From: an uncultured Lachnoanaerobaculum sp.
GTDB taxonomy: Bacteria; Bacillota; Clostridia; Lachnospirales; Lachnospiraceae
Direction: 5' to 3'
NCBI GenBank assembly: GCA_916720285.1
Contig: CAKAQP010000095.1
Coordinates: forward strand, 1 to 8,994
DNA: 8,994 bases
Shown here: positions 1 through 6,983 of the stretch, piece by piece
Numbering within the stretch: the stretch's first letter is position 1
How the letters are laid out: every line of letters begins with the position of its first letter
Translations under genes and position numbers: made by a program
Notes under the pieces: generated by a model
What the model was told of the DNA's origin: nothing
Databases searched by the model: none
Seen by the model: the letters and a program-made list of their open reading frames with translations, nothing else

Positions 1-251
1 ATTCCGGTTACGGCTATACAAAACTCCTGTTTAAGCTTTATAGCCTTATTAAACACTTCACTTCCGCACTCGTCCTCTTCAAATATTATCTGCAATATTC
101 CCGAGCGGTCTCTGAGGTCACAGAATATGATTCCTCCCTTGTTACGGTTCTTTTGAACCCATCCCATTACGGTAACTTCACTTTCAAGCGGTGCGTTTAC
201 CACCTCTGCACATCTGTGACTTCTCTTTAAGCCAAGCATTGATTCTGCCAT
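1..251 (-). CDS. aspS: Aspartyl-tRNA synthetase, N-terminal part (runs off the window)
   Basis: AspRS charges tRNA-Asp with aspartate in the cytoplasm. Only the first 83 codons are here; the gene continues beyond base 1. The visible part is the N-terminal OB-fold anticodon-binding domain: after MAESMLGLKRSHRCAEV come VTVMGWVQKNRNKGG (about residues 26-40) and FCDLRDRSGILQIIF (about 43-57), which match the start of bacterial AspRS closely. The class II catalytic core is off-window, so discriminating versus non-discriminating type cannot be judged. The start is ATG at 249-251 with a GAGGAG Shine-Dalgarno site (258-263) six bases upstream. It lies 13 bases after the hisS stop, so it is the fifth gene of the rel operon. 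No T-box or separate promoter fits in the gap. Confidence 0.95.
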   Translation of the reverse strand, partial: MAESMLGLKRSHRCAEVVNAPLESEVTVMGWVQKNRNKGGIIFCDLRDRSGILQIIFEEDECGSEVFNKAIKLKQEFCIAVTG

Positions 252-264
252 TTTTATCTCCTCA

Positions 265-1524
265 CTATTTTAAAGCTTCTCTATAAAATTCTTTAAATTC
301 AATATATCCTTGTTTTTCAAGTCCTTCTTTTTGGAACTTCTTATTCTTATTCATCTTGGAAACCAAAACAATATTTCCATCTGATCTAAGAGCTGCAGCT
401 TCCTTTAATATATCTGTCAATATATTTGCATCAATATTTTTTTCATAAAGAAATGCAATTTTTTTACTCTCATCAGGAATCTTAAATCCTGAATCCATCA
501 GTATTGTGATGATTCTTTCAAATCCGATGGAAAAACCGCATGCAGGAGTATCACTTCCTGTAAATTTTCCTATCATCTTGTCATATCTTCCGCCACCTGC
601 TACTGAACCTGAGAATCCTTCCATACTTACTTCAAAAATAGTTCCGGTATAATATCCCATACCACGAACCAAAGTAGGATCAAATTCCAGAGAAAAATCG
701 TTTTCCTTTACATCCAGCACTGTATTCATTATCTCAGATAAGCCCTCTAAAACTCCCTCTTCAATAAATCCTGCCAGACTATCCTTTAAAGAAGTAAGAG
801 CCTTTGCATCATTTGATAAACCGTCAAAAAGAGCAAGATATTTCTCACACTTTTCTTCTCCGTCAAGTTCTGTCAACTCTTTTCTGACACCTTCAATTCC
901 TATCTTATCCATCTTATCAAGGATAATAAATACATTACTTATATTGTCCTCAGAATAACCTGCATAAAGAGCCATTGCTAAAAGAATTCTTCTGTCATTA
1001 ATTCTTACCGTGAATTTCTTTCCTTTTGCAATCTCACTAAGTGCTTTGGTTGTTGCAAGTATCAGCTCTATCTCCGCAAGATTTGAAGCCTCACCAAGAA
1101 TATCTATATCACATTGTGTAAACTGCCTGAATCTACCTTTTTGTGGTCTGTCAGCCCTATATACATTACCTATTTGCAATGCTTTAAAAGGGTTTGGAAG
1201 ACTTGCCTGATTATTTGAGTAGTATCTGGCAAGCGGTAATGTAAGGTCATATCTGAGTCCTGCATCTACCAGGTCATTCTCATCCTTAACATTATCAAGT
1301 TTTAATTTTTCACCTCTTTTTAGAACCTTAAAAATAAGCTTTTCATTGTCACCACCCTGCTTACTTAAAAGATTTTCAATATGTTCCATAGCCGGAGTCT
1401 CTATTGATGTAAAGCCGAAACTACCATAGGTCTTTTTTATTATATTTATCAAATAGTCCCTAATAATCATCTCCTCAGGGAGAATGTCCTTCATTCCGGT
1501 GACACCTTTTTTAATCAATGCCAT
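265..1524 (-). CDS. hisS: Histidyl-tRNA synthetase, divergent form with short C-terminal domain
   Basis: Class II aminoacyl-tRNA synthetase that charges tRNA-His (419 aa). Motif 1 region includes GVTGMKDILPEE (7-18). RYDLTLPLARY (91-101) and motif 2, YRADRPQKGRFRQFTQCDID (122-141), carry ATP/histidine contacts. The histidine-specific segment reads LVRGMGYYTGTIFEV (285-299), where many HisRS have RGLDYYT. Motif 3 is GFSIGFERI (330-338), after AGGGRYDKMIG (309-319). The C-terminal anticodon-binding domain is only about 66 residues (354-419) against roughly 90 in typical enzymes, while the central insertion keeps overall length near normal. The ATG at 1522-1524 is preceded by AAGGAAAG and lies inside the end of hemZ (14-base overlap), so translation is probably coupled. 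No frameshift is seen. The HisRS identity is secure; the domain lengths are estimated by eye. Confidence 0.95.
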   Translation of the reverse strand: MALIKKGVTGMKDILPEEMIIRDYLINIIKKTYGSFGFTSIETPAMEHIENLLSKQGGDNEKLIFKVLKRGEKLKLDNVKDENDLVDAGLRYDLTLPLARYYSNNQASLPNPFKALQIGNVYRADRPQKGRFRQFTQCDIDILGEASNLAEIELILATTKALSEIAKGKKFTVRINDRRILLAMALYAGYSEDNISNVFIILDKMDKIGIEGVRKELTELDGEEKCEKYLALFDGLSNDAKALTSLKDSLAGFIEEGVLEGLSEIMNTVLDVKENDFSLEFDPTLVRGMGYYTGTIFEVSMEGFSGSVAGGGRYDKMIGKFTGSDTPACGFSIGFERIITILMDSGFKIPDESKKIAFLYEKNIDANILTDILKEAAALRSDGNIVLVSKMNKNKKFQKEGLEKQGYIEFKEFYREALK

Positions 1525-2935
1525 GCATACTTTCCTTTCTCATTATCATTTCATCAAGTCTTTCTATATAAAGCTTCGGATCCTTTACAGTTTCGATTCT
1601 CTCTATTCTTCCGTCTCCAAATACTATCTTACTTGATGTACCTGCTCCACAGGCTATGATAGTCTGTTTTTCTTCCATAATCAATATATTGTAAAGACAT
1701 TCTTTACCAAGTTTTGAAAATCCTATATTTTCAAGATTTCCTGCCATATTTTTTTGCCTATACAAGTAATACGGCTCCAACCCCAAATCGGTGCATGTAT
1801 CGGTTGCTGTATTTATCATTGCTAAGATCAGATCATTGTCCATAATCTCTCTTTTATTTTCTGTGTTTAACCTGGCTGCTCTCTTTAATGCAAGAGAATG
1901 TATGGTAATGGATTCCGGAGCAAATAATCTCACCTTGGTAAAGCTGTCAGAAACATCCTCCAAAGTCTCACCGTTTAATCCGATTATAAAATCCATATTT
2001 ATATTCTCAAAGCCAACTTCTCTTGCAAGCTTATAGCTTTCATATATATCCTCTATAGTATGATGTCTTCCGATAAGATCCAAAGTCTTTTGTTGCATTG
2101 TCTGTGGATTTATTGATATTCTATCAACTCCTGCATCTTTTAGGGCTTCAAGTTTTTCTCTTGTTATACTGTCAGGTCTTCCGGCCTCCACAGTTAATTC
2201 CAAAAGATTTGAAAGATCAAAGTTTTCTTTTACTACATTCAAAATTTTTGATAGTTGATATCCTTCAAGTGAAGTAGGCGTTCCGCCACCCATGTAGATA
2301 GTTTGAAGCTTTTTGCCTTTATACATCTTTGAGACGGCTAAAAGCTCTTTGCAAAGCGCTTCTACATATGTATCGGTATCTTTCTTCCACTGTGCAATAG
2401 AATAAGAGGTAAAAGAACAGTATAAACATCTTGTAGGGCAAAAAGGTATTCCTATATACAGGCTGTAACCGTTCTTATAATCTACCTTCTTTAATATATT
2501 GAATTCATTTTTTGCAGTATCGGTACAAAGTTTGATTCTTTTATCACTTACAAGATAGACTTCTTTTAAATGTTTTTTTATATCTTCTAAAGACATATCA
2601 TTTTCAAGCATTTCCATTACTATCTTTGTAGGTCTGATTCCGGTGAGAGTTCCCCAAGGAAGTTCTTTATTACCAAGCTTTAAAAGATTTGTGTATATAT
2701 TTCTTTTCAGATCATTTTTGGTATCAAACTTGGTTTCTCTAAGCGGTGAACTAAACTCGAGTAGATTATCTTCATCTTTTATTTTTATATGATAATATGT
2801 ATCATCCTTTGATAAAAACAAAGACAGTGTGGAATCCTCATCTGTGTAAATATATTTTTCCTCCGGATAAAAAGCCATCAAAAGCTCTCTGATATCCTGC
2901 TCGAAGGTCATATCTTCCAATAGTAATGAAATCAT
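1511..2935 (-). CDS. hemZ: HemZ-type radical SAM protein (coproporphyrinogen dehydrogenase-like)
   Basis: Radical SAM protein of the HemN/HemZ group (474 aa). An N-terminal region of about 150 residues includes the HemZ-like WGTLTGIRPTKI (94-105). The radical SAM barrel follows: CPTRCLYCSF (166-175) supplies the CxxxCxxC cysteines C166, C170 and C173 for the 4Fe-4S cluster, with YMGGGTPTSL (214-223) as the SAM-binding GGGTP motif. HINMDF-like NINMDFIIGLNGET (311-324) and PYYLYRQKNMAGNLENIGF (388-406) in the C-terminal domain fit HemZ. The family name implies oxygen-independent decarboxylation of coproporphyrinogen III, but no other haem gene is nearby and HemN-like proteins include haem chaperones and other enzymes, so the substrate is uncertain. 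Its ATG overlaps the preceding hydrolase stop (ATGA), and its end overlaps hisS by 14 bases. Confidence 0.88.
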   Translation of the reverse strand: MISLLLEDMTFEQDIRELLMAFYPEEKYIYTDEDSTLSLFLSKDDTYYHIKIKDEDNLLEFSSPLRETKFDTKNDLKRNIYTNLLKLGNKELPWGTLTGIRPTKIVMEMLENDMSLEDIKKHLKEVYLVSDKRIKLCTDTAKNEFNILKKVDYKNGYSLYIGIPFCPTRCLYCSFTSYSIAQWKKDTDTYVEALCKELLAVSKMYKGKKLQTIYMGGGTPTSLEGYQLSKILNVVKENFDLSNLLELTVEAGRPDSITREKLEALKDAGVDRISINPQTMQQKTLDLIGRHHTIEDIYESYKLAREVGFENINMDFIIGLNGETLEDVSDSFTKVRLFAPESITIHSLALKRAARLNTENKREIMDNDLILAMINTATDTCTDLGLEPYYLYRQKNMAGNLENIGFSKLGKECLYNILIMEEKQTIIACGAGTSSKIVFGDGRIERIETVKDPKLYIERLDEMIMRKESMHGID

Positions 2936-3594
2936 CTGTCTATCCCATGCTTTTCTACATAGATTGCAACAGGATTATATTTCTTTTCATGTCCTACTGT
3001 AGTCATATCCATATGCCCCGGCAATATGTTTACATATTCCGGCAAAGTAAGTATCTTATCATATATAGATCTGATTATAGCAGGATTATCTCCTCCGTAA
3101 AGATCCGTTCTTCCACAGTCTTCTCTAAAAACCGTATCACCTGAGAATAAAATCTTTTCAGACTCTATATAATAGCAACCTGATCCCTTTGTATGTCCCG
3201 GTGTGGCAATAAATTTTATATCTTCATCAAGCAAACGAATAACATCACCGTCATTCAGCAAGAAATCCGCCTTAGTAACATATCCATGTCCTATAAATGA
3301 CCTTCCGCCTGATTTATAACTGTCACCAAGCATCTCATCATCATTTTTGGATATATATACTTTTAGATGATATTTCTCCACCAAATCATTTACCGCCATT
3401 ATATGGTCAAAATGTCCATGTGTAAGAAGTATTGCACTTGGTTTTAGCTTATTCTCATCTATAACTTTGATAATAGCCTCTGCTTCTGCAGAAGGATCCA
3501 CTATCAAACATTCCAAAGTTTCTTTATTGTATGTAACATACACATTGGTCTGCACCGGACCGAGTGTAAGCACATATATTCCTAATTTATCCAT
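2932..3594 (-). CDS. Metallo-beta-lactamase-fold hydrolase, glyoxalase II-like (YqgX type)
   Basis: Small single-domain zinc hydrolase (220 aa). The metal-binding set of the fold is complete: THGHFDH (58-64) gives H59, H61, D63 and H64; PGHTKGS (132-138) gives H134; FSGDTVF (150-156) gives D153; and LPGHMD (191-196) gives H194. This is the pattern of compact glyoxalase II-like proteins such as B. subtilis YqgX, expected to hydrolyse thioesters such as S-acyl thiols, though the true substrate is unknown. No DNA-binding or rhodanese domain is attached. No signal peptide is seen, so it is cytoplasmic. The start ATG overlaps the rel stop by one base (TGATG) and its TGA overlaps the hemZ ATG by four bases. 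A gene of this kind between rel and hemZ is, from memory, a recurring arrangement in Clostridia. Confidence 0.88.
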   Translation of the reverse strand: MDKLGIYVLTLGPVQTNVYVTYNKETLECLIVDPSAEAEAIIKVIDENKLKPSAILLTHGHFDHIMAVNDLVEKYHLKVYISKNDDEMLGDSYKSGGRSFIGHGYVTKADFLLNDGDVIRLLDEDIKFIATPGHTKGSGCYYIESEKILFSGDTVFREDCGRTDLYGGDNPAIIRSIYDKILTLPEYVNILPGHMDMTTVGHEKKYNPVAIYVEKHGIDR

Positions 3595-5876
3595 CAGCCT
3601 GTAGCCCTTTCAATATCTATTACACCGGTAATCTGTCTTAGTTTACCGATCAAAGAGTTCAACTCTTCTCTTCCCTTTATATCAAACACAAGATTTATGG
3701 TTGAGATATCCTGCTTGTTTGTACGGGCATTCATATTGTTGATTGTAATGTTGTTTTCACTGTAAATTCTTATAATATCGAATATAAGTCCCTGACGATT
3801 GTGAGCAAATATTTGCAATTCTGTTTGATACTTTTCTTCAAGTTTTGCATCTTCAAACTCCTGCCACTCGGCAGGTATAAGTCTTGTTCTGTCATCAGAA
3901 GGAAGGTTCATCACATTTATACAGTCTGTTCTGTGTATTGAAACACCTCTGCCCCTTGTAATAAAGCCAACTATCTCATCACCGGGAACAGGATTGCAGC
4001 ATTTTGAAAATCTGACCGCAATATCTTCTATGCCCTTTACGGTAATACCGTTTTTTGATTTCTTATGTACAGCTGTATTATTATCACTTAGGCTTTCCAA
4101 AAGAGCCGACTCTGAAATTTCTTTCTTTGCAATCTTCTTTTGTTCTTCAATCATCTTATTAATGACCTGACCTTCTTTTAAGCCACCATGACCTAAAGAT
4201 GCAAGAATTGAATCCCAGTCCTTGATGGCATAGCGCTTCATTACCTTCTCCTGGAATTGAGGCTTGTTTATCTCATTCCAGTTTATACCCTTAGCCTTGC
4301 AATATCTTTCTAAAAGATCTTTGCCTCTTAGTATATTGTCTTCTTTAAGCTCAGTCTTAAACCATTGTTGTATCTTAGACTTAGCTTGATTTGACTTGAC
4401 TATGTTCAGCCAGTCTCTACTTGGTCCCTTTGAGTTTTGAGAGGTTATGATTTCAACTCGGTCGCCGCTCTTTAATTCATAGTCGATATTTACAAGACGA
4501 CCATTAACCCTTGCACCGACCATCTTATTTCCGACTGCTGAATGTATCGAATAAGCAAAGTCTATAGGGTTTGAACCTGCAGGCAGGTTCTTTACATCAC
4601 CATTCGGTGTAAAGCAATATACACTGTCTGAGAAAAGGTCTAAGTCACTCTTTATAACCTTTAAAAATTCCGCATTATCGGAAGTATCCTTTTGCCACTC
4701 AAGTATTTGTCTGAGCCAATTCATTTTGGCATCCTCTGACCCTTGGGCAGATGTACCGCTTCCGCTCTCTTTATATTTCCAGTGAGCGGCAATACCGAAC
4801 TCTGCAGTCTTATGCATCTCAAAAGTTCTTATCTGTACCTCAAACGGTTGTCCCGTATCGGATATCAATGTGGTATGAAGCGACTGATACATATTCGGTT
4901 TCGGCATTGCTATATAGTCTTTAAATCTTCCCGGTATCGGTTTATAAATCTCATGTGCTGTACCCAGAGCCAGATAACATGCAGCCACATCCTCAACGAT
5001 TATACGGATGGCAAACACATCATAGATCTGATCCAGAGTCTTATTTTGATTTACCATCTTCTTATATATTGAGAATAAATGCTTAACTCTTCCGCTTATC
5101 TGATATTTCATCCCTGTATCCGATAAATGTTCATTGAACTTCTTTATTATCTCATCGACAAATTGCTGTCTCTGCTCTTTTCTGAATGCCAGTTTTTCTG
5201 AAAGATCATAGTAAACATCAGGATGCAGATACTTTAGTGACAGATCGTCAAGCTCTACCTTTATTTTTGAAATACCCAGTCTTTGTGCAATAGGAGAATA
5301 TATGTCCATAGTCTCCCTTGCCTTTTCCTTTTGCTTCTCAGGCTTCATATATTGCAGTGTACGCATATTGTGAAGTCTGTCCGCAAGTTTTATAAGAATA
5401 ACCCTTATATCCTTTGCCATAGCTAAAAACATTTTTCTAAGATTTTCAGCCTGCATCTCTATTTTATCATTCTTTAATGAAAGCTGTGTAAGCTTTGTAA
5501 CACCGTCTACGAGATTTGCTACATCAATACCGAATATATCAGCCAGCTCATCAAATGATATGACTGTATCTTCTATTACATCATGTAAAAGTCCTGCCGC
5601 TATAGTCTCTTTATCAAGCTCAAGCTCGGCAAGAATTATAGCAACACAAATTGGGTGAATTATATACGGTTCACCTGACTTTCTCTTTTGATCATTATGC
5701 GCTTTTTTTGCCAATTCATAAGCTTTTGCTATCATAGTGATATCATCTGAAGGATGATAATGTAATATGATATCAACAAGTTTTTTATATAAGCTTTCCG
5801 GTGATGTAAAATCTGCCGGCTTATCAATTTGAGTTTCTATATTTTCATCTAGAAAGTTAAACTTATCCTCTTTCAT
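3594..5876 (-). CDS. rel: Bifunctional (p)ppGpp synthetase/hydrolase (Rel/SpoT family)
   Basis: Long RSH enzyme that makes and degrades the alarmone (p)ppGpp in response to uncharged tRNA at the ribosome. With the chosen start it is 760 aa. Domains in order: HD hydrolase (about 45-195) with H60, H74, HDVIED (98-103) and KLADRLHNMRT (163-173); synthetase (about 225-375) with RFKDYIAMPKPNMYQSLHTT (317-336); TGS (about 418-478); helical region; conserved-cysteine segment FSKCCNPVPGDEI (623-635); C-terminal ACT (about 684-760). RFKD is the form found in bifunctional enzymes, and the hydrolase residues look intact, so both activities are expected. The reading frame extends to a TTG at 5909, but I chose ATG at 5874-5876 because GAGG (5883-5886) sits six bases upstream. 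It has its own promoter and is the first gene of the operon. Confidence 0.95.
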   Translation of the reverse strand: MKEDKFNFLDENIETQIDKPADFTSPESLYKKLVDIILHYHPSDDITMIAKAYELAKKAHNDQKRKSGEPYIIHPICVAIILAELELDKETIAAGLLHDVIEDTVISFDELADIFGIDVANLVDGVTKLTQLSLKNDKIEMQAENLRKMFLAMAKDIRVILIKLADRLHNMRTLQYMKPEKQKEKARETMDIYSPIAQRLGISKIKVELDDLSLKYLHPDVYYDLSEKLAFRKEQRQQFVDEIIKKFNEHLSDTGMKYQISGRVKHLFSIYKKMVNQNKTLDQIYDVFAIRIIVEDVAACYLALGTAHEIYKPIPGRFKDYIAMPKPNMYQSLHTTLISDTGQPFEVQIRTFEMHKTAEFGIAAHWKYKESGSGTSAQGSEDAKMNWLRQILEWQKDTSDNAEFLKVIKSDLDLFSDSVYCFTPNGDVKNLPAGSNPIDFAYSIHSAVGNKMVGARVNGRLVNIDYELKSGDRVEIITSQNSKGPSRDWLNIVKSNQAKSKIQQWFKTELKEDNILRGKDLLERYCKAKGINWNEINKPQFQEKVMKRYAIKDWDSILASLGHGGLKEGQVINKMIEEQKKIAKKEISESALLESLSDNNTAVHKKSKNGITVKGIEDIAVRFSKCCNPVPGDEIVGFITRGRGVSIHRTDCINVMNLPSDDRTRLIPAEWQEFEDAKLEEKYQTELQIFAHNRQGLIFDIIRIYSENNITINNMNARTNKQDISTINLVFDIKGREELNSLIGKLRQITGVIDIERATG

Positions 5877-5882
5877 CAAAAT

Positions 5883-5886
5883 CCTC
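5883..5886 (-). promoter_or_regulatory. Ribosome binding site that sets the rel start
   Basis: GAGG on the minus strand, six bases before the ATG at 5874-5876. The frame stays open upstream to a TTG at 5909 and another ATG eleven codons in from there is this one; neither upstream candidate start (TTG at 5907-5909, ATG at 5886-5888) has a good purine-rich site at proper spacing. Confidence 0.7.
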
Positions 5887-5943
5887 ATTCTCAGGTTAAA
5901 ATATTGCAAAGCTATAGTTTGGGTTATATATGTCTAAGCTTTT

Positions 5944-5972
5944 ATTATACGAATATAATGTAAAAAAAGCAA
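5944..5972 (-). promoter_or_regulatory. Sigma-A promoter of the rel operon
   Basis: Minus-strand TTGCTT (5967-5972), 17-base spacer, TATAAT (5944-5949). The -10 box is perfect; the -35 box matches consensus at its first three bases. Transcription would start near 5937, giving a leader of about 60 bases before rel. The promoter sits just downstream of the ribU terminator, which supports rel as the first gene of its own transcript. Confidence 0.65.
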
Positions 5973-5983
5973 GAAAACCTAAG

Positions 5984-6008
5984 AAAAAACCGGCACATAA
6001 GTGCCGGT
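5984..6008 (-). terminator. Intrinsic terminator after ribU
   Basis: Read on the minus strand: ACCGGCAC, a four-base loop, GTGCCGGT (8-bp perfect stem, 5989-5996 with 6001-6008), then a run of T (5984-5989). It begins six bases after the ribU stop codon. The other strand lacks a T-run after the stem, so it acts in one direction only. It separates the riboflavin unit from the rel operon. Confidence 0.93.
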
Positions 6009-6014
6009 AAAAGT

Positions 6015-6758
6015 TTATTTTGCTGTGTTTACTTCTCTAAATGAATTGCCTTGCTTTAGTATTGGTGAAAACTTCTTATATAGAGCAATTGTAAGCACTG
6101 AAATCATACAACCCTTTAACAAATTTAAAGGTCCAACTATCATAAGTACAAATGTTTGAATGCTTGTTACTGCAGGATTTATTGCACTTCCCATTCCTAC
6201 GAGTGCACCCAGATCCATTCCATACATCTGTGCAAACTTAGGCAAAAGATACAATGCATTGAAAAGCGATCCGAATACTGTCATTGTAAGTGTTCCCGCT
6301 ATACTTCCAAGTAAAGCGCCTTTTCTTGTTTTGCTGAATATATAAATAATACTTGAAGGAAGTATCAAAGATGCTCCAACACAGAAGTTTGCAAGCTCAC
6401 CTACAAATGCTGTAGTAGTAGATCTGAACATTACTTTTAAAAGTATCTTTATAAACTCTGTAAGTATTCCGGCAACCGGACCGAAGGCAAAGGTTACTAT
6501 CATTATAGGCAATTCGGAAAAGTCGAGTTTGTAAAATGTAGGTGCAAAAGGTACAGGGAATTCAAACATCATGAGTATTGTACTTATAGCACCGAACAAA
6601 CCTACTATTGCAATCTTTTGAGTGGTAATAACAGGACCGGTATAACCTGACCTTTTATTTGCTATCTTCTCAAAAAGATATGCGACTACAAATGTAGCAA
6701 ATACAATTCCTAAGAATTCTGCTACGAAAACCAAATTTTCAACTACTGTCTTTAACAT
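6015..6758 (-). CDS. ribU: Riboflavin ECF transporter S component (RibU-like)
   Basis: Membrane substrate-binding subunit that captures riboflavin and works with the ECF energy-coupling module (EcfA1, EcfA2, EcfT), which is not in this window. With the chosen start it is 247 aa. RibU-like features are the loop FEFPVPFAPTFYKLDFSELP (65-84), AFGPVAGILTEFIK (91-104), GELANFCVGASLILPSSIIY (120-139), and PLNLLKGCMISVLTIALYKK (210-229). Hydrophobic segments lie near 8-29, 47-66, 83-104, 122-141, 148-172 and 195-227, with an N-terminal segment that appears additional to the usual RibU core of about 190 residues. The specificity call rests also on the FMN riboswitch in its leader. The frame opens with an ATG at 6770, but that ATG overlaps the Shine-Dalgarno sequence; the ATG at 6756-6758 is better. 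A terminator follows directly, so the gene is monocistronic. Confidence 0.92.
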   Translation of the reverse strand: MLKTVVENLVFVAEFLGIVFATFVVAYLFEKIANKRSGYTGPVITTQKIAIVGLFGAISTILMMFEFPVPFAPTFYKLDFSELPIMIVTFAFGPVAGILTEFIKILLKVMFRSTTTAFVGELANFCVGASLILPSSIIYIFSKTRKGALLGSIAGTLTMTVFGSLFNALYLLPKFAQMYGMDLGALVGMGSAINPAVTSIQTFVLMIVGPLNLLKGCMISVLTIALYKKFSPILKQGNSFREVNTAK

Positions 6759-6763
6759 AACTA

Positions 6764-6768
6764 CCTCC
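6764..6768 (-). promoter_or_regulatory. Shine-Dalgarno site of ribU
   Basis: GGAGG on the minus strand, five bases before the ATG at 6756-6758. It decides the start: the in-frame ATG four codons earlier (6768-6770) overlaps this site and would have no site of its own. It lies three bases after the distal half of an inverted repeat (6772-6779), so leader folding could affect ribosome access. Confidence 0.85.
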
Positions 6769-6771
6769 ATA

Positions 6772-6856
6772 GCTTATGCTTCGGAGTGGTTTTCTTCAAT
6801 GCAAAAACCCCTATATTATCTATAGGGGGCATAAGCAAATGAATTTGAAAACACTC
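6772..6856 (-). other. Two competing long-range helices in the ribU leader
   Basis: In the minus-strand RNA there are two complementary pairs around the leader terminator. Pair a: GAGTGTTTTC (6847-6856) with GAAAACCACTC (6784-6794), ten pairs with one bulged C. Pair b: GCTTATGC (6829-6836) with GCATAAGC (6772-6779), eight perfect pairs. The order is a, b, terminator hairpin, a', b', so both pairs cannot form at once without a pseudoknot. Segment a shares bases 6854-6856 with the 3' strand of aptamer helix P1, and b' ends three bases before the GGAGG site. The complementarity is seen directly; the regulatory role is inference. Confidence 0.5.
6803..6829 (-). terminator. Riboswitch-controlled terminator in the ribU leader
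   Basis: On the minus strand CCCCTATA, loop GATAA, TATAGGGG form an 8-bp perfect stem (6808-6815 with 6821-6828), followed by five T (6803-6807). It lies between the FMN aptamer and the ribU start, where the expression platform should be. FMN binding is expected to favour it. An antiterminator is not obvious; GGGGC in the aptamer (6952-6956) can pair with GCCCC at the stem base (6826-6830), a weak candidate. Confidence 0.88.
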
Positions 6857-6962
6857 TTCTCTCATCCAGACTATACTGTCGGTTTTGGAATCTCACCAAA
6901 TCAACTGCTATGCAGGTCGCAGACTATACTGCCGGTAGGGAATCTCACCCCGCCCCGAAGAA
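6854..6962 (-). ncRNA. FMN riboswitch aptamer (RFN element)
   Basis: Complete FMN aptamer on the minus strand. Recognisable conserved blocks in order are CTTCGGGGCGGGGTGAGATT, ACCGGCAGTATAGTC, TTGATTTGGTGAGATTCC, AAACCGACAGTATAGTC and TGGATGAGAGAAG. Helix P1 pairs TTCTTC (6957-6962) with GAAGAG (6854-6859), with one G-U pair. The variable P4 arm is short (CTGC, ATA, GCAG). In this family FMN binding represses downstream expression; here it controls ribU, through the terminator at 6803-6829. A sigma-A promoter lies just upstream. Confidence 0.97.
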
Positions 6963-6983
6963 ATATTAATTTTTATTAACTTA

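Noticed and set aside
1010..1210. Plus-strand open frame of 66 codons inside hisS
   Set aside because: It lies opposite strongly conserved HisRS motifs, has no recognisable product and is explained as a frame shadow. The same applies to plus-strand frames at 1791-2036, 2926-3144, 4743-5072, 6160-6345, 7006-7233 and 7127-7318.
5877..5909. Upstream starts for rel (TTG at 5909, ATG at 5888)
   Set aside because: The ATG at 5874-5876 has a well-spaced GAGG site; the upstream ones do not, and the extra residues are not part of the HD domain.
5903..5943. AAAGCT / AGCTTT inverted repeat in the rel leader
   Set aside because: Only six AT-rich pairs with a loop above 20 bases, no T-run and no known element; likely chance.
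5984..6008. Bidirectional terminator between ribU and rel
   Set aside because: The plus-strand side lacks a T-run after the stem, and there is no plus-strand gene to terminate.
6759..6770. ATG at 6768-6770 as ribU start
   Set aside because: This ATG overlaps the GGAGG site that serves the ATG twelve bases later.
6776..6979. Plus-strand open frame of 67 codons across the riboswitch
   Set aside because: The sequence is fully accounted for by the FMN aptamer and terminator on the other strand; the frame has no supporting start context or known protein.
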